Source: a virus. From it: a stretch of 36,122 nucleotides of DNA. Shown here in pieces: positions 6,657 to 14,236 of the stretch. The position numbers were made by a program, and so were the translations under genes. The first letter of the stretch is position 1; every line of letters begins with the position of its first letter. The DNA is taken from IMG/VR virus record IMGVR_UViG_3300041402_000739, positions 1 to 36,122 of that record; one strand, given 5' to 3'. The notes beneath the pieces are model-generated. The model ran no database searches. It was given only the letters and a program-made list of their open reading frames with translations, and had not been told where the DNA came from.

Positions 6657-6833
6657 ATGACAGAAAAAAACAAAAGTGGAGATTTAAGAATAAGCCCTAA
6701 ATGGATTCCACCTGAAGTCTATAAGTATTTAAAAGATACTGCTAAAGAAGATAATCTTACTGAGAAAGCCATTATTGTTGAGGCTTTAAAGCTTCATAAA
6801 GAGAAGCGTTTAATTGATTGGAATAATGGATAA
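6657..6833 (+). CDS. Ribbon-helix-helix-like small protein, 58 aa
   Basis: The order of a short beta segment (GDLRISPKWIPPEVYKYLKD) and two helices (LTEKAIIVEALKLHKEKR) resembles the CopG/Arc family of small DNA-binding repressors. Such proteins dimerise through the beta strand and bind operators. It is a candidate ligand for palindromic sites such as 5367-5386, but nothing shows this directly. Confidence 0.6.
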   Translation: MTEKNKSGDLRISPKWIPPEVYKYLKDTAKEDNLTEKAIIVEALKLHKEKRLIDWNNG

Positions 6834-6841
6834 AGGTAGAT

Positions 6842-7099
6842 ATGAGATACATTTTATTTGGAAGTGATGAGGTTTACTATGCAAATGGTGGAGCGCATGA
6901 CTTTTTAGGGTGCGGTAATAGTGTTGATGATTTAGTTAATTCTGAAGTTTTAAAAGTTTCCTTTGAAAGAGATGGGGATAATGCTATTGTAATTGAATGG
7001 TGGCATATTTTTGATACTGAAACGAGAGAAATAGTTGCTGGTTCTGAGCAACAAGCTCATGGTGCTGGTGATTTAGATAAAAATCTAATTTATCCATAA
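6842..7099 (+). CDS. Hypothetical protein, 85 aa
   Basis: Preceded by AAAGGTAG. Beta-rich with IEWWHIFDTETREIVAGSEQQAHG in the second half. It looks like a conserved small phage protein, but no function is recognised. It is followed by a terminator-like hairpin. Confidence 0.7.
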   Translation: MRYILFGSDEVYYANGGAHDFLGCGNSVDDLVNSEVLKVSFERDGDNAIVIEWWHIFDTETREIVAGSEQQAHGAGDLDKNLIYP

Positions 7100-7123
7100 T
7101 AATTTATTGACCAATTAAATATT

Positions 7124-7165
7124 AAAGCCTATGGTCCTGTAAAATGCCTGTTATGGCTTTTTTTT
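7124..7165 (+). terminator. Intrinsic terminator candidate
   Basis: AAAGCC (7124-7129) pairs with GGCTTT (7155-7160), followed by an uninterrupted T-run (8 T in all, 7158-7165). The loop is long (25 nt), so efficiency is uncertain, but position after gene 6842-7099 and before the regulator gene fits. Confidence 0.6.
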
Positions 7166-7209
7166 GACTTGTTATGTACACTTTTTCAACTAATCATACT
7201 AAGTAAGCA

Positions 7210-7437
7210 ATGTTAACTAATGAAAACGCAAAAGTTGAACTTCTTAGATTTCGTATCCGTCATAGAAATAAAGATATGGGACAGGAGAAAGTTAGCGAAA
7301 AAACAGGGCTATCTCGCACTACAATCAGCGATATTGAAAACGGGAAGGTCAAGCCTAATGTAAAAACTTTGTTACTCCTGAATGACTTTATAAATAAAAT
7401 TGAAGGCAATAATGGCAGGAAGAAAGATCAAGAGTAA
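7210..7437 (+). CDS. Cro/CI-type helix-turn-helix regulator
   Basis: A 75-residue XRE-family protein. The HTH runs through MGQEKVSEKTGLSRTTISDI followed by ENGKVKPNVKTLLLL, with the typical D/E-I-E-N-G-K turn after the recognition helix. The size suits a Cro-like early repressor. It overlaps the replication initiator gene by 26 nt, so regulator and initiator are made from the same message. Confidence 0.85.
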   Translation: MLTNENAKVELLRFRIRHRNKDMGQEKVSEKTGLSRTTISDIENGKVKPNVKTLLLLNDFINKIEGNNGRKKDQE

Positions 7438-8485
7438 TGCCCCTTGGTTTTCGCATGACAACAATATGCGGAATAATAAACGGGTAAAAGCTCTAAGGAC
7501 TAAATTTCCTCTTTCCGGTTATCCTTTTTGGTGCATGTTTCTTGAAGTGCTTTGTGAAAGTGAAAACATTCAATTTGAAAGAACCGAACTTTCAGTAATG
7601 CTGTTATCTGGTGATTTTGGTTTAGAAAATGATCTAAATGAACTAATGGATTATTGCATTAAAATTGAACTCTTGCAAGTTGATGGTGGTGATGTTTTTG
7701 CTCAGGAACTTATCGATAGATTGTCGCCTATGTTTGATAAAAGGAAAAAGATGAGAGACAAATATGAAAAGTCTATTTCTGACAAAGGAAAAGAAAATCT
7801 TCCTATTTCTGACACAGAAATACGTATTTCTGAAGAAGAAAAGCAAAACCTACCGCAGACTGACGACGGAAATACACATAATAAAGTAGAGTATAATAAT
7901 AGTATAGATATAGAAAAGAAAGAAGAAGATAATATATTTAACCCGGAATCTGAAAAACCAGATAAAAAAAACAAAAGGTTTTATGACGAAAACTCTAACG
8001 AGTTCCGCCTGGCTAATTTTTTATCAAAAGAAATCTCAAAAAGTAACCCAAATAATAAAGCTGTTTCAAATACGATAAAAAACAACTTTCAAAAATGGTC
8101 TGATGAAATAAGAATTATTAGTGAACAAGATAAGCGAACTTTTAAAGAGATTGGAGAAATTATTAAATGTGCTCATAATGACAATCACTGGAAAGGGATA
8201 ATATGTACACCATCAAAACTAAGACAACACTATGACGCTCTTTATGTGATTATGCCAAAAAGAAACAGCAAGTCACAACCATTAGTAGCAAGACCTGCCA
8301 ACTACTATGACGAGGAGGAGGACACAACAGATTATTCAGTCCTTCCAGGGTACGACCCACGATTTCCAGACAGGACATTCCCAAAGGGTTACCCTGAAGA
8401 GAGCAAACTCAAACTTTTAAAGATAATTGCAGAAGAAGCTGAAGAAGAGAGGCTCGAACTTGAAAACAGAAACGCTCAACAGTAA
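7412..8485 (+). CDS. Replication initiator-like protein (Lin1244/DnaD type)
   Basis: A 357-residue protein whose first about 110 residues (WFSHDNNMRNNKRVKALR, then GYPFWCMFLEVLCES) match the Lin1244/Lin1753-like N-terminal domain (DUF4373) found in phage replication proteins. The middle is low-complexity and charged; the C-terminal part is helical. ATG 7412 is chosen over an upstream in-frame TTG (7400) because it gives the conserved MAGRKIKSNAPWF start. The DnaC-like loader follows 8 nt later, the usual order of initiator then helicase loader. Confidence 0.75.
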   Translation: MAGRKIKSNAPWFSHDNNMRNNKRVKALRTKFPLSGYPFWCMFLEVLCESENIQFERTELSVMLLSGDFGLENDLNELMDYCIKIELLQVDGGDVFAQELIDRLSPMFDKRKKMRDKYEKSISDKGKENLPISDTEIRISEEEKQNLPQTDDGNTHNKVEYNNSIDIEKKEEDNIFNPESEKPDKKNKRFYDENSNEFRLANFLSKEISKSNPNNKAVSNTIKNNFQKWSDEIRIISEQDKRTFKEIGEIIKCAHNDNHWKGIICTPSKLRQHYDALYVIMPKRNSKSQPLVARPANYYDEEEDTTDYSVLPGYDPRFPDRTFPKGYPEESKLKLLKIIAEEAEEERLELENRNAQQ

Positions 8486-8493
8486 GGGTAATA

Positions 8494-9360
8494 ATGAACC
8501 ACGACGAAGAAAGAAAACTGGCAATCTCAAAAATGGAATTAAGGAAAGACTCTCAGATTGTTTCAGGTAGTTTGAAAAAAAATATTCAAATTGAAAAAGG
8601 AATTAACGGGCTAGAAACAATAAGCTCAACACTTAAGCCGGTTAAAGGAGACGCTTCAAAGGCAGACCTAAGCAAACCGGACAAGTACGGGTATTCAGTT
8701 AATAATGGACTTGTATTCTGCGATATTAAAGCCTTGCAGACTCAAACATACATTGATGAAATTAAGAAGATAGCGAAAGAAGAAAAAAAGACAGAGGTTG
8801 ACGTTAGATTTGATCAATGTGGATTCCCTAAAAGCAGTAGAGATAGGCATTTTATTTTGAATCACAAATTCAAACTGTTAAACCAGATGGTTGTAAATAT
8901 AAACTCTCAATGGCTTTTTTTGCACGGTGATGTTGGGAGGGGAAAAACTTCTTTAGCAATTCGAATAGCGTGGGAGTTGATTAAAAACGATTATTCTAAA
9001 AAAGTAACATTTATACCAGTTGGGCCTTGGATAGTATCACAGATGCCGTTGAATTACGAGATTTCTGATTCTGAGAAAGAAAAAAGAAATCATTTAAGCA
9101 GGATCACGGGGAAAGATACTCGTGAAATAGTAATTATGGACGATTTTGACAAATTCACCACAAAGTCAGAATATCAATCGAACATTCTTTTCAACCTTAT
9201 TGATGAGCTTAAAAACAGGGATTGCAGAGTCATAATAACATCAAACAGGTCAATTTTAGAAATGGAATCCGATTGTCATGAAAAGCTATTCCCAGTCCTC
9301 GACAGGATAAAAGGCATGGGTTGTTTTGAAAAATTCCAAGGTAAATCATTAAGGAGCTAG
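8494..9360 (+). CDS. DnaC-like helicase loader (AAA+ ATPase)
   Basis: A 288-residue AAA+ protein of the DnaC/IstB group. Walker A is GDVGRGKTS (residues 145-153), Walker B is IVIMDDFDK (about 212-220) and sensor 1 is VIITSNRS (about 246-253). The N-terminal 130 residues are variable and would contact the helicase or initiator. Such proteins load the host or phage replicative helicase at the origin; no helicase gene is in this window, so host DnaB is the likely cargo. Confidence 0.85.
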   Translation: MNHDEERKLAISKMELRKDSQIVSGSLKKNIQIEKGINGLETISSTLKPVKGDASKADLSKPDKYGYSVNNGLVFCDIKALQTQTYIDEIKKIAKEEKKTEVDVRFDQCGFPKSSRDRHFILNHKFKLLNQMVVNINSQWLFLHGDVGRGKTSLAIRIAWELIKNDYSKKVTFIPVGPWIVSQMPLNYEISDSEKEKRNHLSRITGKDTREIVIMDDFDKFTTKSEYQSNILFNLIDELKNRDCRVIITSNRSILEMESDCHEKLFPVLDRIKGMGCFEKFQGKSLRS

Positions 9361-9367
9361 TGATAAA

Positions 9368-9664
9368 ATGGGGTTTTACGTTAACAGATCAAAGAAAAAA
9401 CCAGTAAAGAAAAAGGATGAAAAAGGTCGTGAGTATCTCGTCCTTGCTGGTTACGATGAAAACATGATTATAGCCAAGGCTCAAGAAGAATTAGAAAAGG
9501 AGTTTGTAGGTCAAACAATTTTCGCTCCAGAAACAGTGAAAGAAAAAATGAAAGGTATTAAAACAAAAGTTGATATAAGCATTATCAAGAAAAATATATC
9601 CGAAAAACTGCAACGAGAAATTGATGCCGCTAAGAAAAAACCATGTAAAAAAAGGAGGGTTTAA
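9368..9664 (+). CDS. Hypothetical basic protein, 98 aa
   Basis: Lys-rich throughout, with basic clusters at both ends (KKKPVKKKDEKG; AAKKKPCKKRRV). Could bind nucleic acid. It starts 7 nt after the loader gene and ends one base before the ATG of the next gene, inside whose leader its last codons supply the AAAGGAGG site. Confidence 0.7.
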   Translation: MGFYVNRSKKKPVKKKDEKGREYLVLAGYDENMIIAKAQEELEKEFVGQTIFAPETVKEKMKGIKTKVDISIIKKNISEKLQREIDAAKKKPCKKRRV

Positions 9665-9665
9665 G

Positions 9666-10301
9666 ATGAGCGAAAACGAATTATTCTATCTGCGAGATAG
9701 CCGGTCAAACACTGGGACAAATTCTATTTTTTGGCAAATTAAAGGAGGGTACGGAACAAGTCTCGATGATGCATGCACTTACACACTGCATGAAGCGCAA
9801 CGTATGCATAATGTACGTGATAATGATATTCCATTGTCAAAAACTTTGGTTGATGAATTGAGCATAAAGGCCGTTGATCATCAATATTTACCAAAAGAAG
9901 GATTAGAAGATCCTGATGATGAATATGTCGTGCAGCTTGAAAAAAAATGGAATGGGAATGATATCTTTTTTGTTGGGCAATCAGATCATACATCTAATTA
10001 TAATTTAGCAGTAATTTTTAAAGGAATCGAAGTAGGTGTTTTTCGTCATTCTAAAACTTGCTATAAAATATTTTCAAAAGAATCGATTGATAAAATTGCA
10101 AGGAGAACCTTCCAGGTTGAAAATATAAATCGAAGAAAAATGATCTTTAACCAAGGGATAAAACTAGCGAAGAAAAAAAGAGTTAGGAAGACCACTGGGA
10201 AGACTCGTGGTAATTGCCCGACTTGTGGAAAAATAGCATGGGACTTTAATCCTCATGAAGAACCTTATTGTGATGATCATAAATATGATGGAGGATTTTA
10301 A
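9666..10301 (+). CDS. Hypothetical protein with C-terminal zinc site, 211 aa
   Basis: ATG 9666 follows AAAGGAGGGTTTAAG, so it is preferred over in-frame upstream codons. The last 45 residues hold a basic stretch (KKKRVRKTTGKTRG) and C-P-T-C-G ... C-x-x-H, a probable zinc-binding module. The rest is unrecognised. In the replication operon. Confidence 0.75.
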   Translation: MSENELFYLRDSRSNTGTNSIFWQIKGGYGTSLDDACTYTLHEAQRMHNVRDNDIPLSKTLVDELSIKAVDHQYLPKEGLEDPDDEYVVQLEKKWNGNDIFFVGQSDHTSNYNLAVIFKGIEVGVFRHSKTCYKIFSKESIDKIARRTFQVENINRRKMIFNQGIKLAKKKRVRKTTGKTRGNCPTCGKIAWDFNPHEEPYCDDHKYDGGF

Positions 10302-10302
10302 G

Positions 10303-10704
10303 ATGAGTATAATAACAAATCTTTCCAGTGTGGAATTGATTGAAAATTTAGGACACGGTGATTCATATTGTGAAACCGAATCAGGTGCATGGTTTGTTCA
10401 TAATGAAAATGAATTGTTTCTACTAAACAAAAGCCAAATCCTTAAAAGGTGGGATTTTAAAAAGAAAGAAGATACACCGATTACGGCAAGGGAAGCAGTA
10501 AAAAAAATAGACCAGGATAAAAACAAACATTGGCTACCGGTAGCAGAGCAGAACTATATTTGGGGTTTTGAAGACGGTGTAGAAAACAACGAATTGAAGT
10601 ATAAGGATCTTGTTGAACAGTTAAAGTTTACTAAGTCTAATTCTGATAATGATATTTCAAGGCTTAGATTTTCAAAAGAACTACTAGAATTAATCAAACA
10701 ATGA
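10303..10704 (+). CDS. Hypothetical protein, 133 aa
   Basis: ATG 10303 is directly after the previous stop and preceded by TGGAGGATTTTAAG. It has a beta-rich first third and a helical C-terminus. No family is recognised. Confidence 0.7.
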   Translation: MSIITNLSSVELIENLGHGDSYCETESGAWFVHNENELFLLNKSQILKRWDFKKKEDTPITAREAVKKIDQDKNKHWLPVAEQNYIWGFEDGVENNELKYKDLVEQLKFTKSNSDNDISRLRFSKELLELIKQ

Positions 10705-10738
10705 GCCCAATGCAATCACCAAATATAAAGGAATAATT

Positions 10739-11134
10739 ATGGACTGGAAGAAATCTTTAATAAATGACGACTTTTTCAAAATAGATAGATCCCAAGAAAC
10801 AAACCTCGTTCGAGATTTATGCCACGGACTAGCCGTTGAATCGGGATGGTGGACCGATCTAAAAACAGGAGAAAGGAAAGAACGAAACAAAGGTGAATTA
10901 ATTTGCCTCATGCATAGTGAATTAAGTGAAGCTATGGAAGGAGTAAGAAAGAATAAAATGGATGACCACCTACCACACCGGAAATCTGAAGAGGTCGAAC
11001 TTGCTGATGTTTTAATTCGCATCTTTGATTATGCGGGGGCTTACGGACTTGATATAGGCGGGGCTATGGTTGAGAAGCTAATCTATAACTCTACAAGAGA
11101 AGATCATAAGATAGAGAATAGAGCGAAGGATTAA
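10739..11134 (+). CDS. MazG-like nucleotide pyrophosphohydrolase
   Basis: 131 residues with the all-alpha NTP pyrophosphatase pattern: ELxxLMHSELSEAMEG (E61 and E64) followed about 20 residues on by EEVELADVLIRIFDYAG (E84/E85, E87, D90), which bind the metal ions. These enzymes cleave nucleoside triphosphates to monophosphates; phage versions are thought to act on non-canonical nucleotides or on ppGpp-type signals. Start at ATG 10739 after AAAGGAATAATT. Confidence 0.85.
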   Translation: MDWKKSLINDDFFKIDRSQETNLVRDLCHGLAVESGWWTDLKTGERKERNKGELICLMHSELSEAMEGVRKNKMDDHLPHRKSEEVELADVLIRIFDYAGAYGLDIGGAMVEKLIYNSTREDHKIENRAKD

Positions 11135-11144
11135 CGGGAAGAAA

Positions 11145-11176
11145 TTTTAAGGTAAAAAGGGGTGTTTACCTTAAAA
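11145..11176. terminator. 12-bp perfect hairpin
   Basis: TTTTAAGGTAAA (11145-11156) and TTTACCTTAAAA (11165-11176) form a perfect 12-bp stem around an 8-nt loop. It lies between the MazG gene and a new promoter. AT-rich stem ends on both sides allow it to act as a terminator in either direction, or as a protein site. Confidence 0.6.
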
Positions 11177-11185
11177 AATAAATAA

Positions 11186-11212
11186 TTGACAAACTAAAAA
11201 CAGTGGTATAAA
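11186..11212 (+). promoter_or_regulatory. Promoter candidate overlapping the RHH start
   Basis: TTGACA (11186-11191), 15-nt spacer, then an extended -10 (TGG TATAAA, 11207-11212). The expected start of transcription would be inside the RHH gene (ATG 11214), which is odd; either it serves the downstream genes or the RHH message is leaderless or made from further upstream. Confidence 0.5.
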
Positions 11213-11213
11213 T

Positions 11214-11366
11214 ATGGCAAAGAAGAAGCAAACAGTTACACTCGATGAAGACCAAAGAAAAACCCTTCGTGAACACTGCGAAGAGACAGGATTAAAAATA
11301 TCTACAGTAGTCGGCAAGGGGATAGATTTGTATTTTAAACAGATTGAAAAGGAGAAACAAAAATGA
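11214..11366 (+). CDS. CopG-type ribbon-helix-helix protein, 50 aa
   Basis: The layout is typical of CopG-like repressors: a basic beta strand KKKQTVTLDEDQ, helix RKTLREHCEETG, the turn LKIS and second helix TVVGKGIDLYFKQ. It binds DNA as a dimer and often represses its own promoter. There is no clear ribosome binding site, and the putative -10 ends one base before the ATG. The stop overlaps the next gene (ATGA). Confidence 0.75.
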   Translation: MAKKKQTVTLDEDQRKTLREHCEETGLKISTVVGKGIDLYFKQIEKEKQK

Positions 11367-11650
11367 GCGGTTACCTCGGCGATATTCGCAATTCAACAGA
11401 AACAATTAGAGACGTTGCTTATAGATTGAAGGTTTTAAGCGAATCTTTTTATATTACTGGAAATACAATTGTAAGTGATAAACTATTTGAATTCGAGCAA
11501 TTATTGATTAACGCTCAAGATGTTATTGGGAAGGCTGTAAGTAGAGAAGTAACCGAAAGACTTAATCAAGCTGAACAAAGCTCATTTAATATGGTTTCTG
11601 CATGTTTAGCAATGTCAACTATTAGCAAGGAACAGAAATGCCAGAAATAG
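11363..11650 (+). CDS. Hypothetical protein, 95 aa
   Basis: ATGA overlap with the RHH gene and AAGGAGAAAC upstream. Helical, with a moderately hydrophobic end. No family is recognised. It overlaps the following gene by 13 nt. Confidence 0.7.
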   Translation: MSGYLGDIRNSTETIRDVAYRLKVLSESFYITGNTIVSDKLFEFEQLLINAQDVIGKAVSREVTERLNQAEQSSFNMVSACLAMSTISKEQKCQK

Positions 11651-11973
11651 AAATAGACCGTAAACCGAAAATATTCGATGATCCTAAATGGTGCGGCGCC
11701 CCAACAGAAACGGATTATAAAGAATGTCAGTTTTTAGTACTAAATGAAGAATGTGGTTTTTTCACGGATGATAAAGGCGAATTCATTGAATTAGAGCAAA
11801 AACTTAATGATCTTGAAGACGATATTTCAATAAAGTGCGACGAATGCAAACAGGCTTATAAAGAAGCTAAACTCTTTCAGAATAGCGTGACTATCGGCGG
11901 GGCCATTATTAAAAAAGATGGAACAGTTGAACATATCCAGGATGAAAGACAAATCGAAGAAGATCATATTTAA
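11638..11973 (+). CDS. Cys-rich protein paralogous to 35719-36009, 111 aa
   Basis: Shares a pattern with the protein at 35719-36009: IFDDP followed by (W/F)C, a second Cys region, then IKCD(E/Q)CK(Q/E)A(Y/W)K(E/S)AK. The final C-x-x-C and the earlier Cys residues could hold a zinc ion. Function unknown. Binding site AAGGAAC upstream. It is followed by two hairpins and ends this transcription unit. Confidence 0.7.
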   Translation: MPEIEIDRKPKIFDDPKWCGAPTETDYKECQFLVLNEECGFFTDDKGEFIELEQKLNDLEDDISIKCDECKQAYKEAKLFQNSVTIGGAIIKKDGTVEHIQDERQIEEDHI

Positions 11974-11979
11974 AGAACG

Positions 11980-12015
11980 AGCTCCATTTTTGAAACAGTA
12001 TTTCATGGAGCTTTT
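11980..12015 (+). terminator. Hairpin, terminator-like
   Basis: AGCTCCAT (11980-11987) pairs with ATGGAGCT (12005-12012); inside, GAAA/TTTC extends the helix beyond a 4-nt bulge. TTTTA follows. A short T-run and strong stem fit a terminator after gene 11638-11973. Confidence 0.55.
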
Positions 12016-12047
12016 AGGGGAGACTTGATATACCTTCCTGAACCTAG

Positions 12048-12077
12048 CGGGGAGGTCTAGTTTGATTTCCCCGTTTT
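12048..12077 (+). terminator. Intrinsic terminator candidate
   Basis: CGGGGA (12048-12053) pairs with TCCCCG (12068-12073) and is followed by TTTT. It lies 18 nt before the next gene, so it may act as an attenuator. The 11974-12094 gap otherwise holds nothing coding. Confidence 0.55.
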
Positions 12078-12094
12078 AACTAAAAGGAAAAGTA

Positions 12095-12337
12095 ATGAAT
12101 TGCGAAGAAAGAATAAAATCACAAGATTACAAAAAGTGTTCTCGTGAAGGAAAACTTGTTCAACAGTTTGTTAACAATTTCGATGGCGTAAGATATGTTT
12201 TCAGGCACTATCTCTGTAGATATCATAAAGCACCATGGAATAGAAATAAGTTATCTCGTCAAAGAAAATTAGAATATATTGATTTTATACCAGATGAACA
12301 ACTTTTAAAGGAACACGATGATAAAACTATTTTATAA
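12095..12337 (+). CDS. Hypothetical basic protein, 80 aa
   Basis: Binding site AAAAGGAAAAG. Basic with several Cys and His (NCEER, KKCSREG, FRHYLCRYH), which could form a metal site. No family is recognised. It overlaps the next small gene by 20 nt. Confidence 0.7.
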   Translation: MNCEERIKSQDYKKCSREGKLVQQFVNNFDGVRYVFRHYLCRYHKAPWNRNKLSRQRKLEYIDFIPDEQLLKEHDDKTIL

Positions 12338-12428
12338 AGCAATCTTCAATCTTAGTGACCGTCGAGCCTATTTGATACTTCTCGGGCTTTTAACTGTTTG
12401 GTGTGTTTTATTTTGGAGATCAATATAA
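12318..12428 (+). CDS. Single-span membrane peptide, 36 aa
   Basis: ATG 12318 has AAAGGAACACG upstream. A basic N-terminus is followed by one hydrophobic span (AYLILLGLLTVWCVLFW), so an inner-membrane peptide with the short N-terminus inside is likely. It ends exactly where the next ATG begins. Function unknown. Confidence 0.6.
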   Translation: MIKLFYKAIFNLSDRRAYLILLGLLTVWCVLFWRSI

Positions 12429-12659
12429 ATGTGTGAAAAACTACCAGAAAGACACGAATCTGAACGAAGAATACTTATTCATCATGACGATGCATATGAG
12501 TTTTTTATATCAGTGACAACTGTTTCTGAGGATGATAATGGAAATATCAAATGCCCAGTATCAAATTTTTTAATATCAAAAAATAATAGCGAAATAGTAA
12601 TTTCTAAAGATGAAGCTAAGAGTCTTAGTAAGGCTTTAAACCAACTATTAAACAATTAA
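12429..12659 (+). CDS. Hypothetical protein, 76 aa
   Basis: Starts at the base after the previous stop; the TTGGAGATC end of the previous gene acts as binding site. Beta-rich front half, helical tail with KALNQLLNN. No family is recognised. Confidence 0.7.
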   Translation: MCEKLPERHESERRILIHHDDAYEFFISVTTVSEDDNGNIKCPVSNFLISKNNSEIVISKDEAKSLSKALNQLLNN

Positions 12660-12661
12660 CT

Positions 12662-12823
12662 ATGATAATAAAAGCACAATTAGTCCAGCCTGGAATCTGT
12701 GAAACTCCTTTTTCAGAAGTAGAGGTTGAGGTTGAAGAAACAGACTCCGAGGAAACAATGAAATTGAAAGCTGCTCATAAATTGATGGAAAATTACGACG
12801 TTTATATAAAGGGACCTAAGTGA
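12662..12823 (+). CDS. Hypothetical acidic protein, 53 aa
   Basis: Begins 2 nt after the previous stop. It contains an acidic run of Glu-Val repeats (EVEVEVEETDSEE) followed by a helix. The TGA overlaps the GTG start of the resolvase gene (GTGA), supporting both frames. Confidence 0.6.
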   Translation: MIIKAQLVQPGICETPFSEVEVEVEETDSEETMKLKAAHKLMENYDVYIKGPK

Positions 12824-13284
12824 ATAAAATAAAAATACTCTGCATAGATCCAGGTAAAACCACCGGTATAGCAATTATAGAAGGAACAAACCTAAAACCT
12901 ACTACGGTTTTAAAAGTAGAAACCTCTACGTTCTGGCAAAGCTTCAATGACTATTGCTTTAGTATGAAACTAAATTTCCACAAAGTAGTTATTGAAAACC
13001 CTGGATTTAAAAAACTTACATTTGGAAAGCGTGACAAGAACCCAATAGTTCAAGACGCAAAAAGTATCAACGTAGGTCAAGTGATAAGGGAGGCTGATTT
13101 ACTTGCAGAAGGGTTTGAGCGTGAAGGGTTTAATGTGGTCAGAATAAGCCCTAGCAGGTCCTATTGTAAAAAATCTTCAGAATACGTTCAAATGGTCACA
13201 GGATTTGAAGAAAGGACAAATGAGCACAATAGGGACGCTTTAATGATGGGTTGGGTTAACTGGTTAAGGATTGTAAACAGTTAA
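12820..13284 (+). CDS. RuvC-like Holliday junction resolvase
   Basis: A 154-residue RNase H-fold protein: IDPGKTTG at the start (D10), VVIENPG at strand 4 (E59), and NEHNRDALMMGW near the end (D139), matching the acidic triad of RuvC-type resolvases. It starts with GTG overlapping the previous TGA. RuvC family enzymes cut four-way junctions to debranch DNA before packaging. A less specific RNase H-like nuclease remains possible. Last gene of the replication operon. Confidence 0.75.
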   Translation: MNKIKILCIDPGKTTGIAIIEGTNLKPTTVLKVETSTFWQSFNDYCFSMKLNFHKVVIENPGFKKLTFGKRDKNPIVQDAKSINVGQVIREADLLAEGFEREGFNVVRISPSRSYCKKSSEYVQMVTGFEERTNEHNRDALMMGWVNWLRIVNS

Positions 13285-13308
13285 GGAGTAGGAGAATAAA
13301 CGGAACCC

Positions 13309-13349
13309 AACCGAGAAGCAAAGATTAAAAGCAGCAAATCTTTCCGGTT
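13309..13349 (+). terminator. Two-part hairpin after the resolvase gene
   Basis: AACCG (13309-13313) pairs with CGGTT (13345-13349) and AAAGATT (13320-13326) with AATCTTT (13337-13343), a long interrupted stem. It is followed by AGGCTTTGG rather than a T-run, so it may act together with the hairpin at 13394. Confidence 0.5.
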
Positions 13350-13393
13350 AGGCTTTGGCTCCATTGTAACTTTGTGAAAAGATCACAAAAAAT

Positions 13394-13440
13394 CCATTCT
13401 ATTCATACCTGAATAAAAGTCAAGTGGTTTTTATTTATTA
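13394..13440. terminator. Terminator between convergent operons
   Basis: CCATT (13394-13398) pairs with AAGTGG (13422-13427), flanked by A-run on the left and TTTTTATTTATT on the right; TATTCA/TGAATA forms an inner stem. It is placed between the plus replication operon and the minus recombination operon and could stop both. Confidence 0.55.
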
Positions 13441-13445
13441 CTATG

Positions 13446-13679
13446 TTATATTTCTACTTTTTCAACTTTATATTTACAGCTACAAGGTGAATCAGCGTGT
13501 AAATCCCTTGGAATCTCTGTTACTTTTAATGTCCTGCCACTTTCAACTTTGATGATGCTTTCGTACTGGTATTCCCTGTTTTTTCTTTTCGTGTAATTAT
13601 TCCTCATGGCTCTCGCAATAGCTTCGAGAGCACAATAGTTTGGTGTTTTATCACATGTTTTAATTTCGATCTTTGGCAT
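13446..13679 (-). CDS. Hypothetical protein, 77 aa
   Basis: Last gene of the minus-strand recombination operon. Beta-rich and basic; contains a CSC near the C-terminus (SPCSCKYKVEKVEI). Binding site GAAGGTTGG. No family is recognised. Confidence 0.7.
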   Translation of the reverse strand: MPKIEIKTCDKTPNYCALEAIARAMRNNYTKRKNREYQYESIIKVESGRTLKVTEIPRDLHADSPCSCKYKVEKVEI

Positions 13680-13744
13680 TTTCCAACCTTCGATTAATAT
13701 AACAATTAAATTAATTGGACCCTAACGGGCCACTTATTCCTGAG

Positions 13745-14023
13745 TTATAATGCTTTTTCTTCTACTAAAGGACACCATCTAGGAACGTCTTCTAGTACCA
13801 CAGCTACTAAGCCTATTTTACTAGGCTTAGTATAGAAAGGAATGTCCCTTCTTTTTTCTGATCTATCACACGTTGGTAGATATGATACATTTGAATCTAT
13901 GCCCCTATCACCTAAATATTGACATTCGATACACTTTATATTTTTATACATTGAATCCATATGTTCTTCTGATCCAACATCGGCACTATCAGAACCAAAA
14001 AAACCACCGCTTTCATTACTCAT
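13745..14023 (-). CDS. Hypothetical Cys-containing protein, 92 aa
   Basis: After a Gly/Ser-rich start it has C-I-E-C, a later single C and a final WCPLV. The pattern IKCIECQYL ... CDRSEKRRDIPFYT ... PRWCPL resembles small phage proteins with a four-Cys metal site. Function unknown. Confidence 0.65.
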   Translation of the reverse strand: MSNESGGFFGSDSADVGSEEHMDSMYKNIKCIECQYLGDRGIDSNVSYLPTCDRSEKRRDIPFYTKPSKIGLVAVVLEDVPRWCPLVEEKAL

Positions 14024-14059
14024 AATTTACTTTCTGTTTAGACGTATTATAACATTCAA

Positions 14060-14224
14060 TTAAACCGATTCTCCTAACTGTTCAGTACCACAATAAGGAC
14101 AAACAACCTCTTCAGGAAGAGAGAGAAATAACTCTTCACAATTTTCACATTCATAGCATTTGGTATCTTCGTTGTATTTTTTCTTTTTTGGCTCTGGTGG
14201 GCCAAGAGAATCGGCGTAGTTCAT
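14060..14224 (-). CDS. Zinc-ribbon protein, 54 aa
   Basis: A short ORF with four paired cysteines: CYECENCEEL and VVCPYCG, the usual spacing of a zinc ribbon. It sits between two minus-strand genes, with AAAACTAGGGTTTATAA before the ATG (AGGG as weak binding site). Such tiny zinc-ribbons are common in phage; no partner can be named. Confidence 0.7.
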   Translation of the reverse strand: MNYADSLGPPEPKKKKYNEDTKCYECENCEELFLSLPEEVVCPYCGTEQLGESV

Positions 14225-14236
14225 TTTTTATAAACC

